NCBI GenBank assembly: GCA_020912385.1
Contig: CP087214.1
Coordinates: forward strand, 186,001 to 250,000
Direction of reading: 5' to 3'
DNA length: 64,000 bases
Source: Neofusicoccum parvum
Taxonomy: Eukaryota; Ascomycota; Dothideomycetes; Botryosphaeriales; Botryosphaeriaceae
Shown: positions 32,768-44,053 of the stretch, in pieces
How positions within the stretch are numbered: the first letter of the stretch is position 1
Layout: each line of letters opens with the position of its first letter
Translations under genes and position numbers: made by a program
Notes under the pieces: model-generated
What the model saw: only the letters and a program-made list of their open reading frames with translations
Told to the model about the DNA's origin: nothing
The model's database searches: none

Positions 32768-33886
32768 ATGGATTCACCCACGCCCCTCCCACCGTCCCAC
32801 CGCGTCCTCCACCTCACCTCCCGCCAAGAACCCCTCACAGTCATCACCCGCCCAACCCCCCTCCCCGGCCCCGGCAGCGCGATCGTCCGCATCCTCGCCG
32901 CCAGCATCCTCTCCTACTCGCGCGACATCTACACAGGCGCACGCCCCTACCCCTTCCCGACGCCGCTCGTCCCAGGCGCCAGCGCGATCGGACGGATCGC
33001 CGCCGTCGGACCGGACGCGACGACGCTCTCGCCGGGGCAGCTGGTACTGTGCGACATCACGATCCGGGGGCGGGACGACGCGGACGCGGTGATGCTGGCG
33101 GGGATCGCGGAGGGGTTCGGGGCGGGGGCGCGCAAGCTGATGGCCGGGCCGTGGCGCGACGGCACGTACGGCGAGCACGCACGGCTGCCGCTCGAGAACT
33201 GCCTGCCGCTGGACGAGGCGAGGCTGGTGGGTGAGCTGGGGTACGGCGTCGAGGACCTGCTGCACGTCGCGGAGATGCTGGTTGCGTTTGGCGGGCTGGA
33301 CGATGTGGGGCTCAGGGCGGGCGAGACGGTGGTCGTGGCGCCGGCGACGGGGAAGTTTGGCGGCGCGGCGGTGCATGTGGCGCTGGCGATGGGGGCGAGG
33401 GTGGTGGCGATGGGCCGGAATGTGGAGGCGCTGGCGCGGTTGGAGGAGTTGGGCGGTGGGCGCGTGTCGACGGTGCCGATTACCGGGGATGGGGAGGCGG
33501 AGACGGCGGCGCTGAGGGCGCGGGGGCCGGTGGATGTGTTCTTCGATATCTCGCCGGGAATGGCGGCGAAGTCGAGTCACATCAGGAGTGGGATCAATTC
33601 GGTCAGGCGAGGCGGGCGGGTCAGTCTGATGGGTGGGGTTCAGGCGGATCTTTCGTTTGATTACTTCAGCTTCATGCGGAAGAACCTCACCATGAAGGGG
33701 ACGTGGATGTTCACCAGGGAGCAGGCTTTGCGGCTGATTCAGATGGTTACGGCTGGTATTCTGCCCCTTGGGCCGAGCAGAGGCTTGACTGTTGTCGCCA
33801 AATATGGATTTGATCAGTGGCAGGAGGCTTTTGATGCGGCTGCCCGCCACTCGGGCCCGGGAGAGGCGGTAGTCTTTGTTCCGTAA
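32768..33886 (+). CDS. Zinc-independent MDR reductase (alcohol dehydrogenase-like)
   Basis: A single-exon gene of 372 residues from the ATG at 32768 (context CAAGATGG). The GroES-like N-domain has TRPTPLPGPGSAIVRILAAS and PLVPGASAIGRIAAVG. The nucleotide fold has AGETVVVAPATGKFGGAAVHVALAMGA, cut here to the motif ATGKFGGAA. The catalytic zinc ligands of classic alcohol dehydrogenases are missing: the usual Cys is Ser (SYSRD), the His of the GHE motif is Ala (PGASAIG), and the four-Cys structural loop is absent. It therefore belongs with zinc-free MDR enzymes (quinone oxidoreductase or enoyl-reductase type) using NAD(P)H. The substrate is unknown. It is tail-to-tail with the permease, 93 bp apart. 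Confidence 0.88.
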   Translation: MDSPTPLPPSHRVLHLTSRQEPLTVITRPTPLPGPGSAIVRILAASILSYSRDIYTGARPYPFPTPLVPGASAIGRIAAVGPDATTLSPGQLVLCDITIRGRDDADAVMLAGIAEGFGAGARKLMAGPWRDGTYGEHARLPLENCLPLDEARLVGELGYGVEDLLHVAEMLVAFGGLDDVGLRAGETVVVAPATGKFGGAAVHVALAMGARVVAMGRNVEALARLEELGGGRVSTVPITGDGEAETAALRARGPVDVFFDISPGMAAKSSHIRSGINSVRRGGRVSLMGGVQADLSFDYFSFMRKNLTMKGTWMFTREQALRLIQMVTAGILPLGPSRGLTVVAKYGFDQWQEAFDAAARHSGPGEAVVFVP

Positions 33887-33979
33887 TCTGCTTGCTTATT
33901 GCAGCATTCGAACCAATTTGATACCGCCGAGCACCAGAAGATATTTCGGCGCTCAGACAGTGCGTTACCGAGGTCACCA

Positions 33980-35767
33980 TTAGTACCTCCGCCCCGTGTG
34001 CAAATCTGCATTCTCACTCCGTGCCCATTTCGTCTTCTTCAGCAACTTCCAGCCAGCGGCAAACACCAAGAAGACAGCAATGACGACGTAGTTCATGATA
34101 AACTCCTCCACACTCCAAGGTGCGAATGCCGTCCAACCTTGAAAGAAGATGAAGAACACAGACAAGGAGAGTCCAAAGTATGGCGTAAACCGTTCAAATT
34201 GCGCCCGGAATGGCAGTACATCGAGCGGGATGTTCTGCACGCACATGGCTTGCCGAAACCGAATGTGGCACAGGCAGATACAGGCCCAAGTGATGAACGT
34301 GGACACGCCCGTAATGCTGATGATCCACGTGTACACCGCGCCGCTACCTGATGCCAGATTCAGCAGTGACAGGAAGCCCATGGCGTTCGTGACCACCAGC
34401 GCGGGCACGGGCACGCCCCTTTTATCCGTCCAACGGAAGATCGCAGGCGCCTGATGCTGTTGTGCAAGTCCGACGAGTGTTCGAGAGCCGACGTACAAGG
34501 CGCCATTAATGGCAGAAAAGATAGTCACCACGATAACGGCGTTGACCAGATGCGCGCCCACGGGCGCACCAGCGCGAGTGAAGGCGATGACGAAGGGGCT
34601 GCGTGCGGTCTTGCTGCCAGCGGACAGCAGGTTCGGATCGTTGTAGGGAACGGTTATGGTGAGGAGGAAAACACCACCGACAAAGATGATGACGATGCGA
34701 TAGAAGACGGTGCGGATGGCCTTGGGCACGTCGCGAGCGGGGTCAGCGGACTCGCCGGCGGTAATGCCCACCATTTCCGTGCCACTGTACTGCAGCGCTG
34801 CGAAGACGAAGATCTTGAAGACGCCCTTGACACCGTCGGCGAAGGAGCCAGGGTCTTGGTAGTATTTGAAGCCGATCTTCTCCCCGCCGATGGCGCCGGT
34901 CGAGATGAGGATGGCGCAGAGGAAGAAGGCCGCGATGAAGAGTAGCTTGGCGGCCGACAACCAGAACTCCGCTTCACCAAACGCGTAGACACCGAGAAAT
35001 GTGAAGGACAGGAAGACGAACCTGTTTCTGTCAGCGATGCATGGGTGATAAGTGTTGTCAGGGGACAAATACCAGAACACGAGAACCCATCCCCACGTTG
35101 GCATGGCAGACTTCCAGAAACCCAACACCAAGCTGAGGTTATCTGAAGGAACCAGCAATCAGCAATCTCAGATGGCATTTGTTCAGGAGCTTGTGCCTAC
35201 TGTACTCGGCCATCAGGATACCGGCCCACAAAAACCAGTAGTTCCATCCAAGGGCAAACCCGACCGCTGGATCGATGAAGCGAGCGGTGTAGTCGGTAAA
35301 TGAGCCTGTTGTCTCCATCAGTGTGCACGTCTCTTGAACATGACGGAGTGCAGTATACCAGAAGTTGACAGAAACGCAGCCAGTTCTCCAAGACACTGCA
35401 TCACAGCCCACAGCAGTGTCCCAACTGCAGCGAAGCAGATGAGCAATCCGGCGGGCCCAGCAGTCGAGAGTCCTGTACCCATGCCAACGAAGTATCCAGG
35501 CCCGATCACTCCTCCGATGGCGAGCATCATCTGCAGCAAGCAAGACTGATCAGCAACCATCTACGCAGCGGGAGATCCAGAGATTGAGCTTACAAGGTGC
35601 CTCTGGGCGAGATTCCGCTTCAAGCCACTCTCCTCCCTCGACGTATTCTTGTCCGTTCCCTGGTTCTTGCCGTTCCCGATGGACATGACCTCGCCTTGCT
35701 CAACTGAGCGGATGGTTTCCAGCTGATGCTCCACATCTCCGGAGTCGTAAGTCTTTTTTGGCAGCAT
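33980..35767 (-). CDS. Amino-acid permease (APC superfamily, fungal YAT type)
   Basis: Five exons, complement(33980..35021, 35073..35142, 35201..35305, 35359..35530, 35594..35767), give 520 residues with closed phases. A hydrophilic N-terminus of about 58 residues precedes the first helix, whose IGGVIGPGYFVGMGTGL is the family's substrate-binding unwound helix. GSFTDYTARFIDPAVGFALG, the next family block, is formed across an intron. GWNYWFLWAGILMAEYNNLS and an LQYSGTEMVGITAGES segment follow, and the C-terminal helices end in KTKWARSE. It is a plasma-membrane proton symporter for amino acids; the exact specificity cannot be read. The copper amine oxidase two genes away may be functionally related (nitrogen supply), which is inference. 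Confidence 0.93.
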
Positions 35768-36238
35768 GCTGATATTACTCTTCTCAGGAAGGGCAAGATA
35801 GATGCGACGATGGGGTAGAGGTAGGATTGACGGGTTGATGCGAGAGGTTTGACCGTTCGTTTCACCCTGATATAAAACCACACCTATCTCGGCGCTGCCC
35901 TATCTGGCGTGCCAAAGATACTACTTGCCAATCGAGTTTGGGTTGCTCGTCCCTTGCTGCTCTAAACCTTATCGGGGAATGCGTGAGTCGTGTCAAGGCT
36001 CTGGGTTGGGCCGAGTCAGATAGGCGCGGTCTCCAATCGCTTCTCCAAAACGCGGGGAAGAGGATGCCAGTCAATAGGAACCTTATCTTTAGTCTGCTCT
36101 CGTATCTTGCAACAGCTGCTTTCCTGGAACCGTTTCTGATCAGTGCGGTTTGGAGCAGATTTCACCTCGTAGGCATACACTACGATGGTGTTGAAAACGG
36201 CAGGATTTTCCCGTCTTTCCTTTCGTATACTCTCTATG
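35768..36238. other. Spacer, no gene
   Basis: 471 bp between the permease start and the Myb gene stop; permease promoter plus Myb 3' flank. Confidence 0.5.
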
Positions 36239-37571
36239 CTAGCTGTGAAAGTGGTAGTGATGATGGTAATGATGGACGTGGTGGTGTATTTCGACAACCC
36301 GAGCACCATCTGGACCTCGATAATAGTTCTGACCTTCCTCTGGAACAGGCAGGGAGTCATTCAAGGACAGTGAATTGTGCAAGTCAGCATGGATAGTGGT
36401 CGATGGATCGGACATATCGTCATGCAGAAGTGGCGTTGTCTCTGTTTGGATGCCAAATGCACTGTCCGACGGGCATGTGTGTCTTCCTGGATTGGCGTTG
36501 TCTGCGCGGCAGGTTCTGGGGGAGACGCCATTCGAAATACCTTGGTCGAGGGCCGAGCTATCCGAGTGATGATAGGCCTCAGCGTAGGATTGGGCTGTCG
36601 AGCCGTCAAGATGCTGGTCCAGGTTTAATAGCGTCTCATCCATAGACTGCGGTTGAAGGATGTGGTTTGGTGGATTAGGAGTGTTGAAGATAGCGTGAAG
36701 CGGTGCAGATTGGCCAGTCATAGCAAGATCTGAGCGGGCGTTCCGCGAAATCTCCGAGTTGGCTGCATCAAGATTGAAATTAGAGTCATCCAAAAGACAG
36801 CCTAGACTCTCAAAGTCCATGGACTCGATTGGTAATGAGTCCGGTGGGCACAGCTGGGATTGCTGGAGATGGTGCATCACTGCACAGATTGACTCGGCCT
36901 CTCCGCCATCTCCACCCATCCCACTGTCAGAGGAAACTCTTTCGGCACCGCTGCTTACGGCTCCGGTCTCATGGCCTCCATCTGCGATCTTCTTGGAAAG
37001 TGCCCTCCACCGGTTGCGGCAGGTCAAGGGAGGGCGGCCAGGAAGCCCGGCCGAGATGATTGACCACCTGTGGCCCAATTCTCGCACTTTCGCGCAGAGA
37101 TAGTCATCCTCCTCTGCGTTCCATTTTTGCAGGCGGCGGTTCACGGAAGGAGCCAGGATTTCCGTGTACCGCTTTGAGCACTGGTCGTCTTTGCGGCCAG
37201 GGAGCAGGAGTGCTGGGCACCATAGGTCAGCATAGCAAGAAGCCGTCCGGGAAAACCCACGGACCAATGCGTTTCCAAGCGGGTCCGAGGCGTGCATAAG
37301 CCTGGAGCAGGACCTGGTCCTCGTCTTTTGTCCAGCGGCCTTTGCGCAGCGATGGATCCAGGGAGTGGAACCAGCGCTTACGACAGTCCTGCAAGTGGGT
37401 CAGCACAGTGACATTGATCTGGTGCCTGGGAGGACCTGCCTTCGCCGTTCGGCCAGGCAGGCACTTGGAGATGTCCTGCCACCGGCCTTCTCGACCCCTC
37501 TTGTCGCCGTGCCTCCGGATCTGGTCGGTCAGCACGTCATCCTCCTGGCGAGTCCAGCACTTTCGTGTCAT
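36239..37571 (-). CDS. Myb-like DNA-binding protein with three SANT/Myb repeats
   Basis: Three exons, complement(36239..37212, 37265..37388, 37440..37571), give 409 residues. Repeat 1 (about 4-52) is CWTRQEDDVLTDQI ... GRTAKDCRKRW; repeat 2 is GRWTKDEDQVLLQAYARLG ... PGRKDDQCSKRY; repeat 3 is KWNAEEDDYLCAKVRELG ... PGRPPLTCRNRW. The three regular tryptophan-type positions are kept. Intron 1 is 51 nt and needs a GC donor (AAG|GCAGGT) to give the canonical GRTAKDCRKRW; because 51 is a multiple of three, unspliced mRNA would still be in frame with 17 extra residues. The long C-terminus is Ser/Asn-rich and ends in a His-rich tail (HHHVHHYHHHYHFHS). It is probably a nuclear regulator, divergent from the amine oxidase gene with 334 bp between. 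Confidence 0.88.
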
Positions 37572-37905
37572 CCTAACTGCAGGGTGGCGGACTGGATGCC
37601 AGCCTGCCCAGGTCCTGCGATGCGTTGAGGTCTGGGGAAGGGCGAGTCAGCCCCGCCGCTAAGACAAGCCTGGTCACGTGTTTGACTCGGCCCACAGACG
37701 ATAGCGCCCAGCCCTTTCCGTTTACCGGGTATGCCATGATCGGCTCCCACTCTTGTAAAACACGACAGACTAAGCTATCATGCGGCCGAGTCCATGGTAC
37801 TCGGCTCTTTTCGACCTTTCATTAAAAAACGCGGGTCAAAATACTGCCCATTCAATATGCATTCCACACTCCATTCGACTGTCCAGTCTTCAATAACCGT
37901 TCGCC
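37572..37905. promoter_or_regulatory. Bidirectional promoter between Myb gene and copper amine oxidase gene
   Basis: 334 bp between head-to-head starts. A short AT-rich stretch (cattaaaaaacg) lies about 80 bp before the amine oxidase ATG. Co-regulation is inferred only from the arrangement. Confidence 0.45.
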
Positions 37906-40132
37906 ATGTCCACTGCTACCGTCCATCCCTTCGACCCGGCGACGGCCGAAGAAATCTCGTCCGCGGCTAACGCCATCAAAACCCTCTACAGCGGCATTCA
38001 ACTCCACTTCAAATCAGCTGGTCTTGACGAGCCTCCCAAGCATGCTATGCTCGAGTTCCTCGATGCTGAGCATCAGGGAAGACCGCTCCCACTCGTTCCC
38101 AGATGCATTTTTTTGATGTGGTATATCAAGCGCACGCCGCGGCTTTTCGAGGGCATTGTCGATGTGACGCACGGGAAAGTGGTATATCACAAAGAGCTTC
38201 CTCGGGACTTCCACGGTCCGGTAGATCGAATTGAACTCACCGAGGCCGCCCAAGCTGTGATGGCCGATGAAGGTGTACAGAAGGAGATACAGAGGCTGAA
38301 GCTTGACAACACGACTGTTGTACTTGATCCTTGGGATTACGGCGTTGACGGTCTTGAGACTCAAGAAAGGCACACTCAGGTATGTCCTGGCACCGCCCTT
38401 GGGTCGTATGAAGCTAAACGCCCTTTTAGGTCTTCATGTATATGAGGAACCCCCGAAACAATGATTCTGACTCCAACCACTATGCCTTCCCGCTGGACTT
38501 CATGGTCATCGTCGATCTTTCCACCATGAAGGTCAAGCGGATTGTTAGACTTCCTCTCGGTGCGGACGATAGTGTCACTCCTCTGGGCTCCGACGTACCA
38601 CATCCCAAGGTGAATCCAGTCGAGCCAGAGTATGCCCATCATTTGCAAAGTGCTCCGCCTCGGACTACCTTAAAGCCGTACCAGGTAGTTCAGCCGGAAG
38701 GCGCATCCTTTACCGTGACTGGACACCTCATCGAGTGGGAAAAGTGGCGGTTCCGTGTGGGATTCAATTGGCGCGAGGGTGGGTTTGCACTGACCGCGTG
38801 TAGGCGACTTGGCTGATCACAAGCAGGGATGACTCTCCACAACCTCTCATTTGATGGTAAAAGCAACTTCTATCGACTGTCTCTTTCCGAGATGTTTGTG
38901 CCTTACGGTGATCCCCGCAACCCCATCTACCGTAAAGGCGCATTCGATCTTGGCAATGTCGGAGCCGGTGTCACCGCGAACAACCTTCAGCGTAAGTGTC
39001 CTGCAACCTCCGCGTAGTACAGCACTGATGCTTTTCAGTTGGCTGTGATTGTCTCGGCATGATCAAGTACATTGATGGGTGCGTGATCAGCCCGGATGGT
39101 ACGCCAGCTCCCCGGCCAAATGCCATTTGCATCCACGAAGTCGACAACGGCATTCAATGGAAGCATACCAACCACCGCACTGGCAAAGCAGTGGTGGTCC
39201 GCAAGCGCCAGCTTGTCCTTCAAACCATCATCACGGTGGCCAACTACGAGTACATCTTTGCGTGGTACTTCGACCAGTCGGGCGAACTGACCTTCGAGAC
39301 CCGAGCCACGGGCATCCTATCCACACAGCCGATTGCAGCGGACGTCAAAGTCCCCTGGGGCACACGCGTCGCCGACGGCGTCATGGCGCCTTACCACCAA
39401 CACCTCTTCAACCTCCGCATCGACCCCGCCGTCGGCGGCCATAGAAACAGCTTCGCCGCCACCGACTCCGTCGCCATGCCATGGGACGAGCAGCTCAACC
39501 CGCTCGGCACGGGCTACGTGACAGAAGAGACCATAGTCCAGCGCGCCGGCCCGGTCTCCGACTCCGTCTCGCGCGGCCGCGTCTTCAAGATCCTCAACGA
39601 GTCGACCACCAACCGCGTCTCCCTCACGCCGATCGGATACAAGCTGGTGCCGCACCGCTCGCAGATGCTCCTCGCGCACGCGGGCACGTGGCACGCGCGG
39701 CGCAGCGAGTTTGCCACGCACCCCATCTGGGTGACGCCGTACGCGGACCGGCAGCTCTTCCCGGCCGGCGACTACACGAACCAGGGGCTCGGCGGCCACG
39801 GCATCGCGTCGTGGCTCGACCCGGAGTCGCCGTACCGCCGCGACCGGCCGCGCGACGACGCCGCCCCCGGCAGGGCGCCCGTGCGGGACGCCGACATCGT
39901 CGTCTGGCACACGTACGGCCTGACGCACAACCCGAGGGTGGAGGACTTCCCGGTCATGCCGGCTGAGATTGTCCAGGTCCACCTTAAGCCGTTCAACTTC
40001 TGCGAGTTCAATCCCGCGAATGATGTGCCGCCTTCTACGCAAGACAAGAACAGGAGCCAGGAGTACCAGCCGCCAGCGGAGAAGGGAGACGCGGTGGCTC
40101 AGGGGAAGGTGTGTTGTCAGAGCAATTTGTAA
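37906..40132 (+). CDS. Copper amine oxidase (TPQ-containing)
   Basis: Four exons, 37906..38379, 38430..38778, 38827..38991 and 39039..40132, give 693 residues, normal for fungal peroxisomal or cytosolic amine oxidases. The TPQ precursor is Tyr399 in VANYEYIFAW (N-Y-[DE]-Y motif). Copper ligands are His449 and His451 in PYHQHLFNLRID plus a His in VVWHTYGLTHNPR. The catalytic-base region is KGAFDLGNVGAGV, followed by LGCDCLGMIKYIDG. The enzyme oxidises primary amines to aldehydes, ammonia and H2O2. No signal peptide is seen; the C-terminus ends in SNL, a possible weak PTS1 peroxisomal signal, which would suit H2O2 production. All introns are 47-50 nt. Confidence 0.95.
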
Positions 40133-40257
40133 ACGCAGCAATATTGGTTCGAAGATGATCTCATAAGAATGTATTTCAACTACTTCCAGCGTTTGCGAAT
40201 TATGGGCCCGGTGCTGATAGGTAGATTCTTGGATGTCCATTTCCTGGGTCTCCCTCG

Positions 40258-40291
40258 CCGGGCGACTGCGGCGTGCGGAGGCTCTGATTGG
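40258..40291 (+). repeat. 34-bp dispersed repeat, copy C
   Basis: Same layout as the copies at 9182, 11535 and 63061. It lies 125 bp downstream of the amine oxidase stop and shares the CCCTCG flank with copy B. Confidence 0.75.
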
Positions 40292-40823
40292 TTGTCCACA
40301 CAGCCACTCAAGTGGCCAGCACTTCCCGCCCGTAGAGTTGCATTTGCCCTTTTTAATACTCAAAATAGAATTATTTCGTACAAATACTAGTTGCTGTTGC
40401 GCATCTTGAGTGCACGCGACCAGCAGATCAATATTCCGTCCGCTGCCAGCACATCGATCGTCCTCCACGTTGTCATATCCTTCACCTTAAGCTACTCTAT
40501 GAGCTTCTTTCTCTGCCTATTCGACAAAGCTAAAGATTTTTCAGCTCAGGTTATGTTTTTGAATCTGTGGCTCTCCAAATGCGCATGGGTTTTGGTCGTA
40601 AAATAGAAAGTCAAGCTCCTGCTGGTCCTCTGGTTCCTTTCAGCGCAAGCCATTAACGAATCTGCTCAGGTACTTAATTAAGGATGCAAGAATTTCCCGG
40701 CGCATCTACATAACACGTCTATTCTTAGGGCCCAACAACGTACACAGCCATCCAGAATTGATTGTAGAGTAACACAAAGCTTGTTTTTCAGGCTTAAGCC
40801 ATATACATTGCAAACACGCTTCC

Positions 40824-40977
40824 CAGACCCACATTTCTTGAGAGGCTGAGCGAATGCATAAAGCCAAGGCGGCGAAGCACACAACCAATTACTCTGTTGG
40901 CAGACCCACATTTCTTGAGAGGCTGAGCGAATGCATAAAGCCAAGGCGGCGAAGCACACAACCAATTACTCTGTTGG
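40824..40977 (+). repeat. Perfect tandem duplication of a 77-bp unit
   Basis: 40824-40900 and 40901-40977 are identical by eye over all 77 bases; each begins CAGACCCACATTTCTTGAG and ends ACTCTGTTGG. No mutation has accumulated, so the event is recent or the copies are kept alike, or it is an assembly artefact. Confidence 0.9.
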
Positions 40978-41813
40978 TTCAGCCGCATTGTTGCTAAGCC
41001 CCTTCACACTCTTTTTTCAGCACTGCGCATCCTTAATCCTTCGAGACATGGCTGTTCATGTTGGTGTAGTAAGCAAAGGACCCATTTTTCTCTTCCAATC
41101 TGATTTGTGCGTGCAGATCAACACAGGCAGCAACATCTCGAAAAACTTCTCGTCGGCAACAACATAAAAAACATGAGAACGGTATTTTGATACACATAGG
41201 CCAAACCCGATAGGTTGCGTTGATGGCGTGAATTGCAAGTGGTTTCCGATCGGTTTGTTTTGTGGGCGGCGAGCGTTTCAATACGTAGGATGGGTTGGCC
41301 CCCATGCTGCGCCGTACGGATTTTCGGCACACCCATAAGGCAGAAACTCTCGTGACTCGTTTTGTGGAACCCATGCCACGCCGATCGCCGTTGCAATTTG
41401 TCTCAGACTGTCTTGTCAACTTGAACAACCAAGCTAAGGATCAAAGAAAGGGTTGTCGCATTCAGGTTTTTGTGACCCAGAAATGTCTCATGTTGTGCTC
41501 AGAAGCGTGATGAGATGCCCGGATAGGACTTCGGTAGCTGTCCTGCCTGTCTCAACGCCGCTCGCAGAGGCACCACATGCAATTACGTTTGATATGAGAT
41601 GCCAAGGGGGCGGTGTGATTGTTGGAAGCAGTGCCCACCAATGTGATCCCGATCGATGATCCTTTGCGTTTCTGTGACCTCACTGCATTTTATTCTTTTT
41701 TTGCGTCCACTCAAGAGGCTATGCTTTCTGGGGGCCGATACTAATGTATCACTCTCCCGGCCACCGCTGGCTTTCTCACGTTACTTTGCATTCACCCCTC
41801 ACCAGACAAGAAC

Positions 41814-44053
41814 ATGGAGCTCGATTCATACCGAGACGGAAATGGCCACTCGCGATTTCGAGCACAGTGAGTCGGCAACACCCTATGCATGTTATTCTCA
41901 GCTAATGTGATAACCTATGAACAGCTTCTGGGTTCTCTCTGCGTTCCTTAGTATAGCGTCTTCTTGGTACCTTCTTGTATGGAGAAATTACAGTGAGCCA
42001 CTCTCCCATGTCACCTCGAGTTTCAACTAATCAACTTTTAGGCCACCGTATGCAGTTCTATTGTGAACCCAACTGGATCATTACTGACTTTTCTCGATCT
42101 CAGCATTACATCTTCATGCTCTACACATACTATGTGCTCTTGTCGTTTCGTTTCTTTATGCGCTTCTTTCCGGCAAAATTGTCGAGGGAATGCAGTCGCC
42201 GTACTTCGTACTCCCAGTTGCTAGGGGTGGTGTCTCCACCAATCCAAAGCAGCTAGTATTCTTAGTGCTTTCTTCTCTCTGTATGGCATGGTCGATGCCA
42301 TTGTTCCTCAAGGCAATGGTACACGCTCCGAGCGTTCCAACATTAATTTTTCTTTCGGTGAGGCTCTCGGTACAACCTCTGGAATTGGCAAGCTTACTAA
42401 CAAAGATGCAAGACGATTGCGTTCCTCCCTGATACTTTGGGAAACGCCTACCAGGATTCTGGGGTTTCGTACCGTCTCCTGTTACGAGCCTTGGGCGTCA
42501 CCTTCGCTATTTCCCTGATTGTTTTTGACGATTACCGAGGATCCTCAAAATCTCTCATCCATGGAGCGCACTCTTTTGTCCTTATCGGTCTCTCCAAATT
42601 ATTTTGCTCGCAAGCAGTTGCTGCGGAGAACGAATTTGGAACAACCCGCTCCCCTGAATGGTACTGGATTGCCGTCAGAAATACCTGCATTCCAGCTTCT
42701 TTGATAATCACATTGATCTGGGGAGCTACGAGAAAGGACTGGGCCACCGGTCTATGTGATATCTCGGATTTAAACCCATTTCTGCTTGGCTTCAACATCG
42801 CAACGAGCACAGCCGCGATCCTTACTGGGGGTTCACTTGTTGTCTTTTCATTCGCTGGAGACTCCAGTGGAACTTCCTCCTATCAAAACGACGGCTTCCA
42901 ATACACACCGGCACTGTGCAGCCTCTCTGTTGGCTTGATGTCGACACTCCTACCGTACCCTACTGTCGTCACACCGCTCCAATTGACAGCTTTCATAATG
43001 GCGATTACCTGTCTGGCCGAACCTGAGATCTCCAAAGGATTTTCCTCATTGAGAGACCTAGATGATGGCGAGCTCAAAGATTTGAAACAAGGCCTGGGTA
43101 CAAGTTTTATCAGACCAGGCTTTGCCTGTGTGGTGACAGCAGCCCGCTACTTTGCATTACTGTGCCTGGGTATCCTGTGCTTTGGCGCCGCGTGGCAATC
43201 AACGATTCGTGCAACATCGACCGCCCCGGAAACCATCGAAGGCCTGGACTGCAAATACCAACCATCATCGGAAATGGACTTCGTTATCAGCATGTACAAA
43301 GAACCGCTTTCTGTTGTCAGTTCGACCATTGCAGCGCTTCAGGACATCCCAGCTTTCTCTGCCCTCTCTCCAAGAACCCATATTTACGTCAAAGATTCCG
43401 AAGCAGACATTCAAGCTATTCAAAACGCAACAGGGGCTCATTCAGTTACACTACTCCCAAATGTGGGACGTGAGAGCCATACATATCTTCATCACATTCT
43501 CACAGAATGGGACAAACTGGCAAAGCATACAGTATTCATGCAAGCGGAGCCGCACGAGTTTGACGGCGCCCTTCGCCGGATTCAAGAGTACTACGTTCCA
43601 GCCACAGGAATGCTCAGCCTCGGGACCCCGGGGGTGTCGTGCGACTGCAACGACTGCGGAGATCTCCACTGGAGAGATACTTCCGACACCGTAAGGAGCG
43701 TTTTCGAGAAGGTCAACAACAAAACCTGCGACAGGGCACTGCTTTCTTACCGGGGTCAGTTCGTGGCCTCCGCGGCCAGGATTAGGTCCGTTGACCGAGC
43801 GGTGTACGGCGAATTAAACCATACTCTCACCGAACCGACCAGTTGGGCGTTCCGCGAGGAGTTCCAATTCGATGACCGGCAAAACACACTGGACGCTCCT
43901 CAGTTTGGATACACGGTTGAACGGATTTGGTCAGTCTTGTTGAGGTGCTCTGACCCGGATGTTGAAATGCGTTGTCCTGCGCTTAATACATGGAAACCAC
44001 GTTGGGGGAGCGAAGAGGATTGTCAGTGTTTCGACACATGTCCGCTTACATGA
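41814..44053 (+). CDS. Multi-pass membrane protein with C-terminal DUF3431 domain
   Basis: Five exons, 41814..41866, 41925..41992, 42042..42062 (21 nt), 42104..42357 and 42413..44053, give 678 residues with all phases closing. The N-terminal about 350 residues contain many hydrophobic segments: FWVLSAFLSIASSWYLLVW, LCALVVSFLYALLSGKI, LVFLVLSSLCMAWSMPLFL, LGVTFAISLIVF, FALLCLGILCFGAAW. The C-terminal about 270 residues are DUF3431: DFVISMYKEPLSVV, LLPNVGRESHTYLHHI, VFMQAEPHEF, CGDLHWRDTSD, SYRGQFVASAARIR and GYTVERIWSVLLRC. DUF3431 proteins are usually single-pass with about 300 residues; the attachment to a multi-TM domain is notable. The function of both parts is unknown; a lumenal glycan- or glycosylation-related role is only a guess. 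Confidence 0.85.

Larger units (their letters stand above)
40133..41813. other. Gene-free spacer with repeats
   Basis: 1.7 kb with repeat copy C at 40258-40291 and the 77-bp tandem duplication at 40824-40977. The 131-codon minus-strand frame at 41033-41428 has no recognisable motif. The right end is the promoter of the DUF3431 gene. Confidence 0.5.

Noticed and set aside
35334..35560. Short plus-strand frames over the permease N-terminus
   Set aside because: Shadows of exon 2 of the amino-acid permease.
42288..42518. Plausible-looking frame (VDAIVPQGNGTRSERSN) inside the DUF3431 gene
   Set aside because: It crosses a GTGAGG..GCAAG intron with a CTAAC branch site; splicing that intron restores one continuous membrane-protein frame without it.
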